NCBI GenBank assembly: GCA_042088665.1
Contig: JBELMB010000002.1
Coordinates: 67,383-131,382, forward strand
Origin: JBELMB01 sp042088665
GTDB taxonomy: Bacteria > Pseudomonadota > Alphaproteobacteria > Rhodobacterales > Rhodobacteraceae
Length of the DNA: 64,000 nucleotides
Reading direction: 5' to 3'
Shown here: piece by piece, positions 42,409 through 50,577 of the stretch
How the letters are laid out: every line of letters begins with the position of its first letter
Position numbering within the stretch: position 1 is the stretch's first letter
Notes under the pieces: model-generated
Databases searched by the model: none
What the model was told of the DNA's origin: nothing
Seen by the model: the letters and a program-made list of their open reading frames with translations, nothing else
Position numbers and translations under genes: made by a program

Positions 42409-44565
42409 TCAATTGCCGCCGAGGATCTCCCTCAGGACTTGTTCCAACACGTTCTTGCGCACCTGACGCGTGGTCCCGGGGGACAGCTCTTGTTGCGAGG
42501 GCCGTGGTTCGGGGGCGGGCGGCGGCGCCGGAGCCACCGGTTGTTCCATCGGCAAAGGGCGCGGCGTGTCCCCGGCATGCACGCGCACCATGACCTCGCG
42601 CCAGATCTCTGCCGGCAACCCCCCGCCGGTGACGCCGGTCAGGGGCGTGTTGTCGTCGTAGCCCATCCAGACACCGGCCACGTAATCCGCGGTAAAGCCC
42701 ACGAACCATGCATCGCGGGCCTCCTGACTGGTGCCAGTCTTGCCCGCCACTTGCCATCCCGGCACCTGGGCGCGTCCGCCGGTGCCAGCTGACACCACCT
42801 GTTCCATCATCCATGTCAGTTGTCGTGCCGCATGCCGGCGGATCACCCGCTGCCCGATGCCGCCTCCGATGTCCATCAGCGGATCCGAATCACCTTTCAA
42901 CCGCAATTCGACCAACCCATAGGGCGTCACCGAAGACCCGCCGTTGAGGATTCCCGCATAGGCGCCTGTCATCTCCAACAGGGTCGCTTCGGAGGCGCCC
43001 AGCGCCAGCGAGGGCGTATCCCGCAATTCCCGGTAGATGCCAAAATCCTTGGCAACGCGCATCACCAGATCGCGCCCTACGGATTCCGAGACCTTGACCG
43101 CAGGAATGTTCAGCGACCGCTTTAGCGCTTCGGTCATCGTGACCGCGCCATAATACTGTCGCGTGTAGTTCTCCGGGCACCATTCGCCGGAACCGGGGAT
43201 GTTCAGGCAATAGGGCGCATCCTCGACCTGATCGAGCGGGGAGTAGTCCAGTTCCAGCGCCGTGGCATAGACAAACGGTTTGAAGGCGGATCCGGTCTGG
43301 CGCACCGCTTGTGTCGCGCGGTTGAACAGGCCAGAGGCGTTCACATCGCGCCCGCCGACCATGCCACGCACCGCACCGTCCGGCGACATCACGATGACCG
43401 CCACCTGTGCCTTTGACCCTTCGCGCACCTTGTCGCGAAACACCTGTTCCACCGCGCCGGCAACCGCCTTTTGAATGCGCGGATCCATGGTCGTGGAGAT
43501 CACCACGTCTTCGGTCGTGTCCTGGGTGAAGAATTCCGGCCCCGACTGCATGACCCAATCGGCAAAATACCCCCCGCCCAATTGCTTGGCCTGTTGGCCG
43601 AGAACGGCCGGGGTGTTCTGGTGTTGGCGGGCCTGATCTTCGGTGAGATAGCCCTGCTCCGCCATCAGGCGCAGCACGGTCGCGGCGCGGTCCTGGCTGC
43701 GCTTCAGATTTGACGTGGGCGCGAGCGAGGAAGGCGCCGTAAGCAGCCCCGCCAGCATCGCCGATTCCGCCGGGCTGAGCGCCGCGGCAGGTTTGGCAAA
43801 ATAGCGCTGTGCCGCGGCCTCTGCACCATAGGCACCGCCCCCCATGTAGGCCCGGTTCAGGTAGATCGAGAGGATCTCGTCCTTGGTGTATTTGACTTCC
43901 ATCGCCATGGCGTAGATCGCCTCGCGCAGCTTTCGCTGCAGCGAGGTGCGACGGCAGTCCGCCACATAGGCGCGCTCGCTGTCCCAGGTGTTGGGATCAA
44001 AGGGCACGCCGAGGCACAGCAGTTTGGCGGTCTGCTGCGTGATCGTGGATCCACCATGGCCGGACAACGGCCCGCGCCCTTCGCTGAGATTGATGCGCAC
44101 GGCGCTGGCCACACCGCGCGGACTGATGCCGAAGTGACGGTAGAACCGCTTGTCCTCGGTGGCGACCACCGCGTTGCGCAAATGCGGGCTGACCGAGGTG
44201 GCGGTGACCTCCCCGCCGAACTGGTCGCCCCGCAGCGCAAAGACGCGCCCGTCCCGGTCCAGCAAGGTGACCGAGCCACGCGCGCGGCCATCCACGAGAT
44301 CGCGCACCTCGGGCAGGGTCGATTCGAAATAAAGCACCGCGCCACCGACGAGCAACGCCACGACCACCGTCACGGTCAGCGTCACGCGAAAGACAAGGCG
44401 CAGGATCCAGCCGATCAGCCTTGAAAAGAAACCCAAAATCCCGCCACGCCGCGCAGGCGTGGGCTTGCGCCGCTTGCGCGGTTTGGGTTTCTTTGGACTG
44501 GCTGCACCGGCGCGGGGATAGCGCCGGTCCGCCACCAGCCGTTTGGACTTGCGGGGCGTGCTCAT
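42409..44565 (-). CDS. Penicillin-binding protein 1A (transglycosylase/transpeptidase)
   Basis: A 718-aa class A PBP. A basic cytoplasmic tail (residues 1-40) is followed by one membrane helix (FSRLIGWILRLVFRVTLTVTVVVALL), then the GT51 domain (AVVATEDKRFYRHFGISPRG with catalytic Glu, GGSTITQQTAKLL, EVKYTKDEILSIYLNRAYMG), then the transpeptidase domain (TGSAFKPFVYATALE with Ser-x-x-Lys, and AGKTGTSQEARDAWFVGFT). The C terminus is Pro-rich (PVAPAPPPAPEPRPS). It polymerises and crosslinks peptidoglycan in the periplasm. ATG at 44565 was chosen because the basic, proline-rich tail begins there. Confidence 0.95.
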   Translation of the reverse strand: MSTPRKSKRLVADRRYPRAGAASPKKPKPRKRRKPTPARRGGILGFFSRLIGWILRLVFRVTLTVTVVVALLVGGAVLYFESTLPEVRDLVDGRARGSVTLLDRDGRVFALRGDQFGGEVTATSVSPHLRNAVVATEDKRFYRHFGISPRGVASAVRINLSEGRGPLSGHGGSTITQQTAKLLCLGVPFDPNTWDSERAYVADCRRTSLQRKLREAIYAMAMEVKYTKDEILSIYLNRAYMGGGAYGAEAAAQRYFAKPAAALSPAESAMLAGLLTAPSSLAPTSNLKRSQDRAATVLRLMAEQGYLTEDQARQHQNTPAVLGQQAKQLGGGYFADWVMQSGPEFFTQDTTEDVVISTTMDPRIQKAVAGAVEQVFRDKVREGSKAQVAVIVMSPDGAVRGMVGGRDVNASGLFNRATQAVRQTGSAFKPFVYATALELDYSPLDQVEDAPYCLNIPGSGEWCPENYTRQYYGAVTMTEALKRSLNIPAVKVSESVGRDLVMRVAKDFGIYRELRDTPSLALGASEATLLEMTGAYAGILNGGSSVTPYGLVELRLKGDSDPLMDIGGGIGQRVIRRHAARQLTWMMEQVVSAGTGGRAQVPGWQVAGKTGTSQEARDAWFVGFTADYVAGVWMGYDDNTPLTGVTGGGLPAEIWREVMVRVHAGDTPRPLPMEQPVAPAPPPAPEPRPSQQELSPGTTRQVRKNVLEQVLREILGGN

Positions 44566-44818
44566 GGGGTTGGGCCTGCTCTCGTGGTTCTTTCTTTCCT
44601 GTTTACTGCCTTGAATCCGAAATGTTGACCACTTCCGTCGCAGGCCAGCGTTTTCATCATGTACAATTTTTGTGCATCTTTTCACCTCTGCACATTTTTC
44701 GCCCATTAACTGGGCGTTAACCTTCAGATCAAGAGGCAGAGTCTTCAATTTTGGGCGTTCGCGTCGCTTTCCTGCGGAGGCAATAGCGGGGACCCCCGCC
44801 AGACCAAAGGGGAACAAG

Positions 44819-45157
44819 GTGAAACTGATCATCGCAACGATCAAGCCGTTCAAGCTGGAAGAAGTGCGCGAAGCACTGACCGGCATCGGCGTCCGCGGCA
44901 TGATGGTGACGGAAATCAAGGGCTTCGGCTCTCAGTCCGGCCATACGGAAATCTACCGCGGCGCTGAATACGCTGTAAATTTCGTGCCTAAAATCAAACT
45001 GGAAATTGTCGTGGGGGCCGCGATGGCCGACCAGGTGGTCGAGACCATCAAATCGACTGCGCAGACCGGCAAGATCGGTGATGGCAAGATCTTTGTGCTG
45101 GACGTTCAGCAGGCCGTGCGCGTGCGCACCGGCGAAACCGATGCTGACGCGCTTTGA
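44819..45157 (+). CDS. glnK: Nitrogen regulatory protein PII (GlnK)
   Basis: A 112-aa PII. It has KLIIATIKPFKLEEVREALTGIGVRGMMVTEIKGFG, a T-loop with Tyr51 in RGAEYAVNFVPK (the uridylylation site), and GKIGDGKIFVLDVQQAVRVRTGE. It reads 2-oxoglutarate and energy status and blocks AmtB when nitrogen is plentiful; the amtB gene lies 81 bases downstream, the usual pairing. The start is GTG at 44819, preceded by GGGGAACAAG; the ATG-free upstream frame is longer but not conserved. The last codons and stop form the first unit of the 29-bp repeat array. Confidence 0.97.
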   Translation: MKLIIATIKPFKLEEVREALTGIGVRGMMVTEIKGFGSQSGHTEIYRGAEYAVNFVPKIKLEIVVGAAMADQVVETIKSTAQTGKIGDGKIFVLDVQQAVRVRTGETDADAL

Positions 45158-45232
45158 CGCAGACCGCTGACACGAACGCGCTCTGACGCGGACCAAGCAA
45201 CCGGACGCGCTTTGACGCGCGGGCTTTTGGAG
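45146..45232. repeat. Three 29-bp tandem repeats spanning the glnK stop and the glnK-amtB spacer
   Basis: Units begin at 45146, 45175 and 45204, each starting with a 15-bp core (G/A)ACGCGCT(T/C)TGACGC. The first core contains glnK's own stop TGA, and the two others repeat it in the spacer up to the ribosome-binding site of amtB (GGAG). The spacer therefore seems to have grown by tandem duplication of the glnK 3' end. Confidence 0.8.
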
Positions 45233-45238
45233 ACAGAA

Positions 45239-46732
45239 ATGAAACTGCTGAATACTCTTACAACCTTCTTGGCAGCCAGCCTCATGGCGCTGGTCATGTC
45301 GACCAGCGTCGGTCTGGCGCAAGACGACGGCCCCTCGGCCGAAGCGCTTGCCGCGGCCGAAGCTGCCGTTGCCGCCAACACCCCCGAAGCCATCCTGACC
45401 GCCAAGGCGGCAGCCGCGGCGCAAGCCGCCATCGACGAGGGCGAAGACCCCGCCGAAGCGGCCGCTGGCGTTGTTGCGGCAACCTATGAGCCCTTCATCA
45501 ATGGCGACTACATCCTGACCACCGTCCTGTTCCTCGTGGCAGGTTTCCTGGTGTTCTGGATGGCCGCCGGTTTTGCCATGCTCGAAGCTGGCCTCGTTCG
45601 GTCCAAGAACGTGACCATGCAGCTGATCAAGAACGTGTCGCTCTTCTCTCTGGCGGCGCTGTTCTACTGGCTGATCGGTTACAACCTGATGTACCCGCTG
45701 GGCACATGGTCGATCGACGGTGTCCTGACAGGTGTCTGGGGTCCGGGTGTCCTTGAAGCCGTGGGCGTTGGCCCGGGCGGTGCGGATGACATCGGCTATG
45801 CCTCGACCGGTTCCGACTTCTTCTTCCAGCTGATGTTCTGTGCGGCGACCGCTTCGATCGTTTCGGGCACCGTTGCCGAGCGCATCAAGCTCTGGCCCTT
45901 CCTTATCTTCACGATCCTGCTGACCAGCGTCATCTACCCGCTGCAAGCGTCGTGGAAATGGGGCGGTGGCTTCCTTGACGCGATGGGCTTCCTGGATTTT
46001 GCAGGCTCGACCGTTGTGCACTCTGTTGGTGGCTGGGCAGCCTTGACCGGCGCGATCATTCTCGGACCGCGGATCGGCAAGTACAAGGACGGCCGCGTCA
46101 ACCCGATGCCGGGCTCCAACCTTGCCCTCGCAACGCTTGGTACGTTCATCCTCTGGTTGGGTTGGTTCGGCTTCAACGGTGGCTCGCAGCTGGCGATGGG
46201 CACCGTGGGCAACGTGGCTGACGTCAGCCGCATCTTCTCAAACACGAACGCCGCCGCGGCGGGTGGTGCGATTGCCGCGCTGGTGCTGACGCAGATCATG
46301 TACAAGAAGCCTGACCTGACCATGGTGCTGAACGGCGCGCTGGCCGGTCTGGTGTCGATCACCGCGGAACCGCTGACGCCCGGGCTGGGCATGGCAACCC
46401 TCATCGGCATGGTCGGTGGTCTGATTGTGGTCCTGACCGTTCCGATGCTCGACAAGCTGAAGATCGACGACGTGGTTGGCGCCATCCCGGTGCACCTCTT
46501 CGCAGGCATCTGGGGCACCATCGCGGTTGTCCTGACCAATGGCGATGCCTCGCTGATGGTTCAGCTCTACTCGATCATGGTCGTGGGCATCTTTGTGGTG
46601 GTTTCCTCCGGCGTGGTCTGGTTCGTGCTGAAGGTTGTCATCGGCATCCGTGTCGAAGAAGAGGACGAGATCAACGGTCTCGACATGTCGGAACTGGGCA
46701 TGGAAGCTTATCCAGAGTTCTCCAAGGGCTGA
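45239..46732 (+). CDS. amtB: Ammonium transporter AmtB
   Basis: A 497-aa Amt protein. A signal peptide (MKLLNTLTTFLAASLMALVMSTSVGLA) leads a long Ala/Glu-rich periplasmic N-terminal segment (~30-85), then about eleven membrane helices. AGFAMLEAGLVRSKN, the twin-histidine residues in TVVHSVGGWAALTGAIILGPR and PVHLFAGIWGT, and GWFGFNGGSQLA fit ammonium channels. It conducts ammonium across the inner membrane under GlnK control. The Ala-rich N-terminal stretch is longer than in E. coli AmtB. ATG at 45239 follows GGAGACAGAA. A strong terminator follows the gene. Confidence 0.96.
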   Translation: MKLLNTLTTFLAASLMALVMSTSVGLAQDDGPSAEALAAAEAAVAANTPEAILTAKAAAAAQAAIDEGEDPAEAAAGVVAATYEPFINGDYILTTVLFLVAGFLVFWMAAGFAMLEAGLVRSKNVTMQLIKNVSLFSLAALFYWLIGYNLMYPLGTWSIDGVLTGVWGPGVLEAVGVGPGGADDIGYASTGSDFFFQLMFCAATASIVSGTVAERIKLWPFLIFTILLTSVIYPLQASWKWGGGFLDAMGFLDFAGSTVVHSVGGWAALTGAIILGPRIGKYKDGRVNPMPGSNLALATLGTFILWLGWFGFNGGSQLAMGTVGNVADVSRIFSNTNAAAAGGAIAALVLTQIMYKKPDLTMVLNGALAGLVSITAEPLTPGLGMATLIGMVGGLIVVLTVPMLDKLKIDDVVGAIPVHLFAGIWGTIAVVLTNGDASLMVQLYSIMVVGIFVVVSSGVVWFVLKVVIGIRVEEEDEINGLDMSELGMEAYPEFSKG

Positions 46733-46763
46733 GGTTCTCCTTCCCCTCACTCTTGACAGCTGG

Positions 46764-46790
46764 CCCGGGCGTTCGCGCCCGGGTTTTTTT
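46764..46790 (+). terminator. Rho-independent terminator after amtB
   Basis: An 8-bp perfect G/C stem CCCGGGCG / CGCCCGGG closed by a TTCG tetraloop, followed by seven T (46784-46790). It lies 32 bases after the amtB stop and should end the glnK-amtB transcript. Confidence 0.92.
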
Positions 46791-46812
46791 GTGTCGCCGA
46801 GCGGGCCGCCGA

Positions 46813-47583
46813 TCAGGCGCGGTCAATCTCGCGCTGGAGACGTTGTTGCGCGATCACCTCGTTGCGACTGGTGGCGCGGTCTCTGGTCAGGGCCGCCTCC
46901 ACGAAGCTCAGGTGGTCCTCGACCGCTGCACGGGCTCCCGCGGCATCGCGCGCCTGCAATGCCGTGTTGATTGCCTTGTGCTGTTCAAGGAGATGATCGC
47001 GCGTATCGCGTTGCTTGAACATGATCTGGCGGTTGTAGAAGACCCCTTCGCGCAGGAGCTGGTACATCGAGCGCATCATGTGCAGCATGATCACGTTGTG
47101 GCTGGCTTCTATGATGGCGAGGTGGAAATCCGCGTCGAGCGCGGCTTCCTCGGATGGATTGCGCTTGGTGTGCGCGGTTTCCATCTTGGTCATGATCTCT
47201 GCGATCACTTTCAGGTCCGTTTCAGTGCCGAGGTCGGCTGCGCGCGCTGCGGCCAGCCCCTCCATGTCGCGCCGGAAAGAGAGGTAGTCAAAGACCGCCT
47301 CGTCATGGCTGGCGAAGAGTTGGATCAGGGCGTCGGAGAAGGCCGAGCCCAGCACATCCGTGACAAAGATGCCCGCGTTTGCCCGGCTTTCCAGCAGCCC
47401 GCGGTTCTGCAGGTCGGCGACAGCCTCGCGCAGGGACGGGCGGGACACACCCAGTTTGTCCGAAAGCTCCCGCTCGGAGGGAAGGCGTTCGCCTGGACGC
47501 AGGATCCCACGCAGGACAAGGGTTTCGATCTGGCGAATGACCGCGACGGACAGCTTTTCGGGTTGGACCTTCTCAAAGGGCAT
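46813..47583 (-). CDS. GntR-family (FadR/FCD) transcriptional regulator
   Basis: A 256-aa protein with an N-terminal winged helix (LRPGERLPSERELSDKLGVSRPSLREAVADLQNRGLLESRANAGIFV) and an FCD ligand-binding domain (FRRDMEGLAAARAADLGTETD, ALDADFHLAIIEASHN, DHLLEQHKAINTALQARDAAGARAAVEDHL). The Asp/His set of the FCD domain is compatible with metal-assisted binding of an organic acid. The target operon is not evident: neighbours are amtB (terminated) and a small secreted protein gene. ATG at 47583 was chosen; an in-frame GTG lies twelve bases upstream. Confidence 0.88.
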   Translation of the reverse strand: MPFEKVQPEKLSVAVIRQIETLVLRGILRPGERLPSERELSDKLGVSRPSLREAVADLQNRGLLESRANAGIFVTDVLGSAFSDALIQLFASHDEAVFDYLSFRRDMEGLAAARAADLGTETDLKVIAEIMTKMETAHTKRNPSEEAALDADFHLAIIEASHNVIMLHMMRSMYQLLREGVFYNRQIMFKQRDTRDHLLEQHKAINTALQARDAAGARAAVEDHLSFVEAALTRDRATSRNEVIAQQRLQREIDRA

Positions 47584-47746
47584 GGCGTTTCTCACATTGG
47601 TCCATGTTTCTTACCAAAACCTGCCGTCCCGTGAAAAGCCCCCAGCGTGACTTGTCATGTGTTTCGCAAAAACAACCAGAAGGCGGCATGATCTGGCCCC
47701 AATCTGAAACAATGATCGGGGCATAGAGATATTGTCGAGGTTTCTG

Positions 47747-48142
47747 ATGAACAACGCACGGATTGCTTCCCTGTTGGGAACGATGACACTGGCCGTGGCC
47801 GCACTGACCGGGGCAACCCACATGAGCCAGAGCACTGCGGCGCGGGATATGATGACGCGCGCACGCACCTGTGACAGCCAGGAAGACATGATGTTCTTTG
47901 AGAGCGCCTGGGGCCTTGGCTGCGAAGAAGAGACGATTTCCGGGTTCGCCGCTGAGCGAGAAGACCTTGTGGTCGAATACGACGCAACCGCCGACGCGCA
48001 ACCGCCGTTGATCGAAGTGGTCACGCTGGACAACGGCGACCAGAAGGTACACGCCGATGGCGATCTGGTCGCCCATCTGGTGGCGCCCGCCCAACCGATC
48101 ACGTCAGAGGATGTGCTTGTGGTGGGTTTGATGGCCGCGTGA
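47747..48142 (+). CDS. Small exported protein of unknown function
   Basis: A 131-aa protein with a signal-peptide-like start (MNNARIASLLGTMTLAVAALTGATHMSQS). Two cysteines (TCDSQEDMMF, GLGCEEE) lie close together in the mature part, and the rest is acidic (FAAEREDLVVEYDATADAQPP, VHADGDLVAHL). No known family was recognised. GAGG precedes the ATG at 47747. It is divergent from the GntR-type gene by about 160 bases and could be its target, but nothing in sequence shows this. Confidence 0.55.
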   Translation: MNNARIASLLGTMTLAVAALTGATHMSQSTAARDMMTRARTCDSQEDMMFFESAWGLGCEEETISGFAAEREDLVVEYDATADAQPPLIEVVTLDNGDQKVHADGDLVAHLVAPAQPITSEDVLVVGLMAA

Positions 48143-48205
48143 CCGTCGCCACAGGGGACTGGCCCGGGGCGGGTGACCTCATCGGGATCCGCAGTCCTGA
48201 CGGAT

Positions 48206-48232
48206 CGTAGCGCGGGGTTGACCCCGCGCCCC
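48206..48232. repeat. 27-bp dispersed palindromic repeat, copy 1
   Basis: Contains the inverted repeat GCGCGGGGT-TG-ACCCCGCGC (48210-48229). The full 27-bp sequence recurs exactly at 51418-51444. This copy lies in the short gap between the small exported protein gene and the 3' end of moaE and could act as a hairpin between the convergent genes. Confidence 0.75.
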
Positions 48233-48236
48233 TCGC

Positions 48237-48683
48237 TCACCAGCGCGTCAGGGCGTTCTCGTCTTCATCGCGCGCGGCCACCCAATCGGCGGACTGTCCC
48301 ACGTGCTCCTTCTTCCAGAAAGGCGCGCGTGATTTCAGGTAATCCATCAGGTACTCCGCCGCCTCGAATGCGGCCACGCGATGCCGAGCGGCCGTGGCGA
48401 CCATCATGATCTGATCCCCGGGATGCAATGCGCCAAATCGATGGATCACCAGCACTTCGCCCAGTTGCCAGCGAGACAAAGCCTCCTGCGCAATCGCTTC
48501 CAGCGCCTTTTCCGTCATCCCCGGATAGTGTTCGATCTCCATGCGCTGCAAGCCACCGGTCACATCGCGCACAATCCCGGTAAAGGTCACCAAGGCACCC
48601 ACATCCTCGCGCCCCGCGGCAAAGCCTGCCACCTCGGCGCCGAAATCGAATGGTGCGTCCTGCACGACGATCCGCACGCCCAC
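48237..48683 (-). CDS. moaE: Molybdopterin synthase catalytic subunit
   Basis: A 148-aa MoaE. It has VGALVTFTGIVRDVTGG, MEIEHYPGMTEKALEAIAQEA, EVLVIHRFGALHPGDQIMMVATAARHRVAAFEAAEYLMDYLKSRAPFWKKE, with the conserved Lys-rich active-site end. With thiocarboxylated MoaD it turns precursor Z into molybdopterin in the cytoplasm. The start is probably GTG at 48683, four bases past the moaD stop; a second GTG six bases in is possible. It is the last gene of pgsA-moaD-moaE. The repeat copy 1 lies just beyond its stop. Confidence 0.95.
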   Translation of the reverse strand: MGVRIVVQDAPFDFGAEVAGFAAGREDVGALVTFTGIVRDVTGGLQRMEIEHYPGMTEKALEAIAQEALSRWQLGEVLVIHRFGALHPGDQIMMVATAARHRVAAFEAAEYLMDYLKSRAPFWKKEHVGQSADWVAARDEDENALTRW

Positions 48684-48687
48684 CCGC

Positions 48688-48933
48688 TCAACCCCCGGTC
48701 ATAGGCGGAAAGAACGCCACTTCGCGCACGCCATCGAGCGGCGCATCAAAATCCGTCAATTCCTGATCCACCGCGACGCGCAACGCCGTAAGGTCTGCAA
48801 AAGCCGCGGCGTAACGATCCTCGCGCGCACGAAGTTCCTCGACCAGGGCGGCAACGGTCGCGGCCTCAGTCTCCACCTGTTCCTTGGCAAGGCCCACACG
48901 CTCGCGCACCCAGGCAAAATACAACACTTGCAT
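48688..48933 (-). CDS. moaD: Molybdopterin synthase sulfur carrier subunit
   Basis: An 81-aa ubiquitin-like MoaD ending in FFPPMTGG, the Gly-Gly tail that is thiocarboxylated to donate sulfur. It starts MQVLYFAWVRERVGLAKEQV, typical of the family. ATG at 48933 shares one base with the stop of pgsA (TGATG), and moaE begins four bases after its stop, so the three genes are translationally linked. Too short for confident detection by length alone, but identity is clear from the tail and the partner gene. Confidence 0.93.
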   Translation of the reverse strand: MQVLYFAWVRERVGLAKEQVETEAATVAALVEELRAREDRYAAAFADLTALRVAVDQELTDFDAPLDGVREVAFFPPMTGG

Positions 48934-49598
48934 CACGCATCCTCTTTCAGATGGGGCAGGGCCTTGCGGAAATAATCCCACCCCGTGATCAGCGTCAGCC
49001 CCGCAGCCAGCCACAAAAGCACCAACCCGACCTGACCGGACCAGACCATGCCATGGTACTTCCACACAAGCCCGAGCGTGTCCGGCGTGCGCCCGGCCAG
49101 AATGTCCTCGAAGATCTGCTGGTTCATCCCGATCGCCGACATGCCGAGGTAATGCTCGAACACGCCCTGCGCAAAGAGCACCGCAATGGCCACCATCTGC
49201 GTGGTGGTTTTCCACTTGGCAAGGCGGGTCACCTGCAGCGTACCGGACACGTCGCCCAGAAACTCCCTGAGCCCTGAGACAAAGACTTCGCGAAAAAGGA
49301 TCATCGTCGCAGGCAGGACCAGCCAGGGCGTCCACGACGAGTATCCGACAATCACCAGCAGCGCGATGACCACCATGGCCTTGTCAGCAATCGGATCAAG
49401 CATCGCGCCCAGCTTTGATTCCTGTTTCCAGGCGCGGGCCAGAAATCCATCAAAGAAATCCGTCACCGCCGCCGCGACAAACAGCGTCAGCGCCGCCCAA
49501 TCGGCAAAGGGGCGCGAAAAGTACAGGAACATCAAAGCCACAGCAGGCGCCGCCAGCAAGCGCAGTACCGTCAGGATATTGGGCAACGTCCAGGTCAT
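48933..49598 (-). CDS. pgsA: CDP-diacylglycerol-glycerol-3-phosphate 3-phosphatidyltransferase
   Basis: A 221-aa integral membrane enzyme. The CDP-alcohol phosphotransferase motif is spread over VTDFFDGFLARAWKQESKLGAMLDPIADK (DGx2ARx8Gx3Dx3D). About four to five hydrophobic segments are visible. It makes phosphatidylglycerophosphate in the inner membrane. ATG at 49598 has GGTAGGAGGACAGGG before it, a strong site; a longer in-frame start was rejected. The placement with moaD-moaE is common in Rhodobacterales. Confidence 0.94.
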   Translation of the reverse strand: MTWTLPNILTVLRLLAAPAVALMFLYFSRPFADWAALTLFVAAAVTDFFDGFLARAWKQESKLGAMLDPIADKAMVVIALLVIVGYSSWTPWLVLPATMILFREVFVSGLREFLGDVSGTLQVTRLAKWKTTTQMVAIAVLFAQGVFEHYLGMSAIGMNQQIFEDILAGRTPDTLGLVWKYHGMVWSGQVGLVLLWLAAGLTLITGWDYFRKALPHLKEDA

Positions 49599-49751
49599 CC
49601 CTGTCCTCCTACCTTGTCGCGCTAGCAGGGAAAAGACCCACCGGACGTTCTGGGCAGAAGAGAGGGCCTCTTGCCTTTGCAATGACCTCTCGCTGCGCGC
49701 GGCGGCATCTGTTGGACCGCCACAAGGACCGGGCCACTGTTGTTTGCGCTC

Positions 49752-50480
49752 TCAAGCCAAGGCCCGCAACCGATCCAGAAAACGCCCGCGTGCCTCCGGA
49801 AGCGGTTTTGTGCCCAGGGACACGGCAAGGTGATGCGTCAGGAAATGCCCTGTTGTCTCCAGCGCCAACAGCACCTCGGCAGGCTCGCCCTCGCCTTGCC
49901 CCAACAGAACCGGTGGCAGGGGCAATAGTTTGTCGGCCCAATCCCCCGCACCCGCCGCAGTCACGGCCCGGCCCGTCCGCGGTGAGACATAAACAAGCCC
50001 CTCCCGCGCGCCCGTCACCGCGCATTCGCTGAGGTCGAGCGCGAATCCCAGATCCTCAAGCAGGCCAACTTCCCAGCGCAGATACGCCAGCGGCCAGACA
50101 TCGCGGTGTTCGAGCAGATCCAGAAGCGTTTCACTTCTTTGGTAGAGCGCAGCATGGGGTGCCCGTTCGGGCAGGCTGAACCGCAACATCGCCAGCACCG
50201 CGGTCATTCCTGCAAGCGACAGCCGGTGCGCCATGGCCACGGCAGCCCGGGACCTCTGCGGTTCCACGCTGCTGAACGCGCCGATGTGATCCTCAAGCCG
50301 CGCCCGCCACGACAGATCCAGTTGCGCACCCGGCTGAATGTGGGGCGTCATCTTGCGCGAGGTCCCGCCCCGCAGAACGCCCGCATGACGCCCCTGCGTC
50401 GGGGTAAAGACATCCAGAATGACCGAGGACTCGCCATGCGGCCGGGATGCCAGAAGGATGCCAGTGTCACGCCATTCCAT
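49752..50480 (-). CDS. recO: DNA repair protein RecO
   Basis: A 242-aa RecO. MEWRDTGILLASRPHGESSVILDVFTPTQGRHAGVLRGGTSRK is the N-terminal OB fold and RWEVGLLEDLGFALDLSECAVTGAREGLVYVSPRTGRAV the helical C-terminal part. It helps RecR load RecA on SSB-coated DNA. In related genomes recO is typically near era; here it lies about 16 kb from the era-DUF1491 pair. ATG at 50480 fits the conserved start. Divergent from the muramidase gene, with about 100 bases between. Confidence 0.9.
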   Translation of the reverse strand: MEWRDTGILLASRPHGESSVILDVFTPTQGRHAGVLRGGTSRKMTPHIQPGAQLDLSWRARLEDHIGAFSSVEPQRSRAAVAMAHRLSLAGMTAVLAMLRFSLPERAPHAALYQRSETLLDLLEHRDVWPLAYLRWEVGLLEDLGFALDLSECAVTGAREGLVYVSPRTGRAVTAAGAGDWADKLLPLPPVLLGQGEGEPAEVLLALETTGHFLTHHLAVSLGTKPLPEARGRFLDRLRALA

Positions 50481-50577
50481 GATGGGAAACTGGGCAGAGA
50501 TGCCGGCAAGGGCAAGGCTTTCTCAATCTTCTTGCGTCACAAATCGCCCGAGGCAGGATCTTCAGAAAGGAGACGCC

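Noticed and set aside
44672..44693. Inverted repeat GTGCA-N12-TGCAC upstream of glnK as an NtrC site
   Set aside because: The spacing and arm sequence do not fit the usual NtrC pattern (TGCAC-N5-GTGCA type), so it was not listed as an operator.
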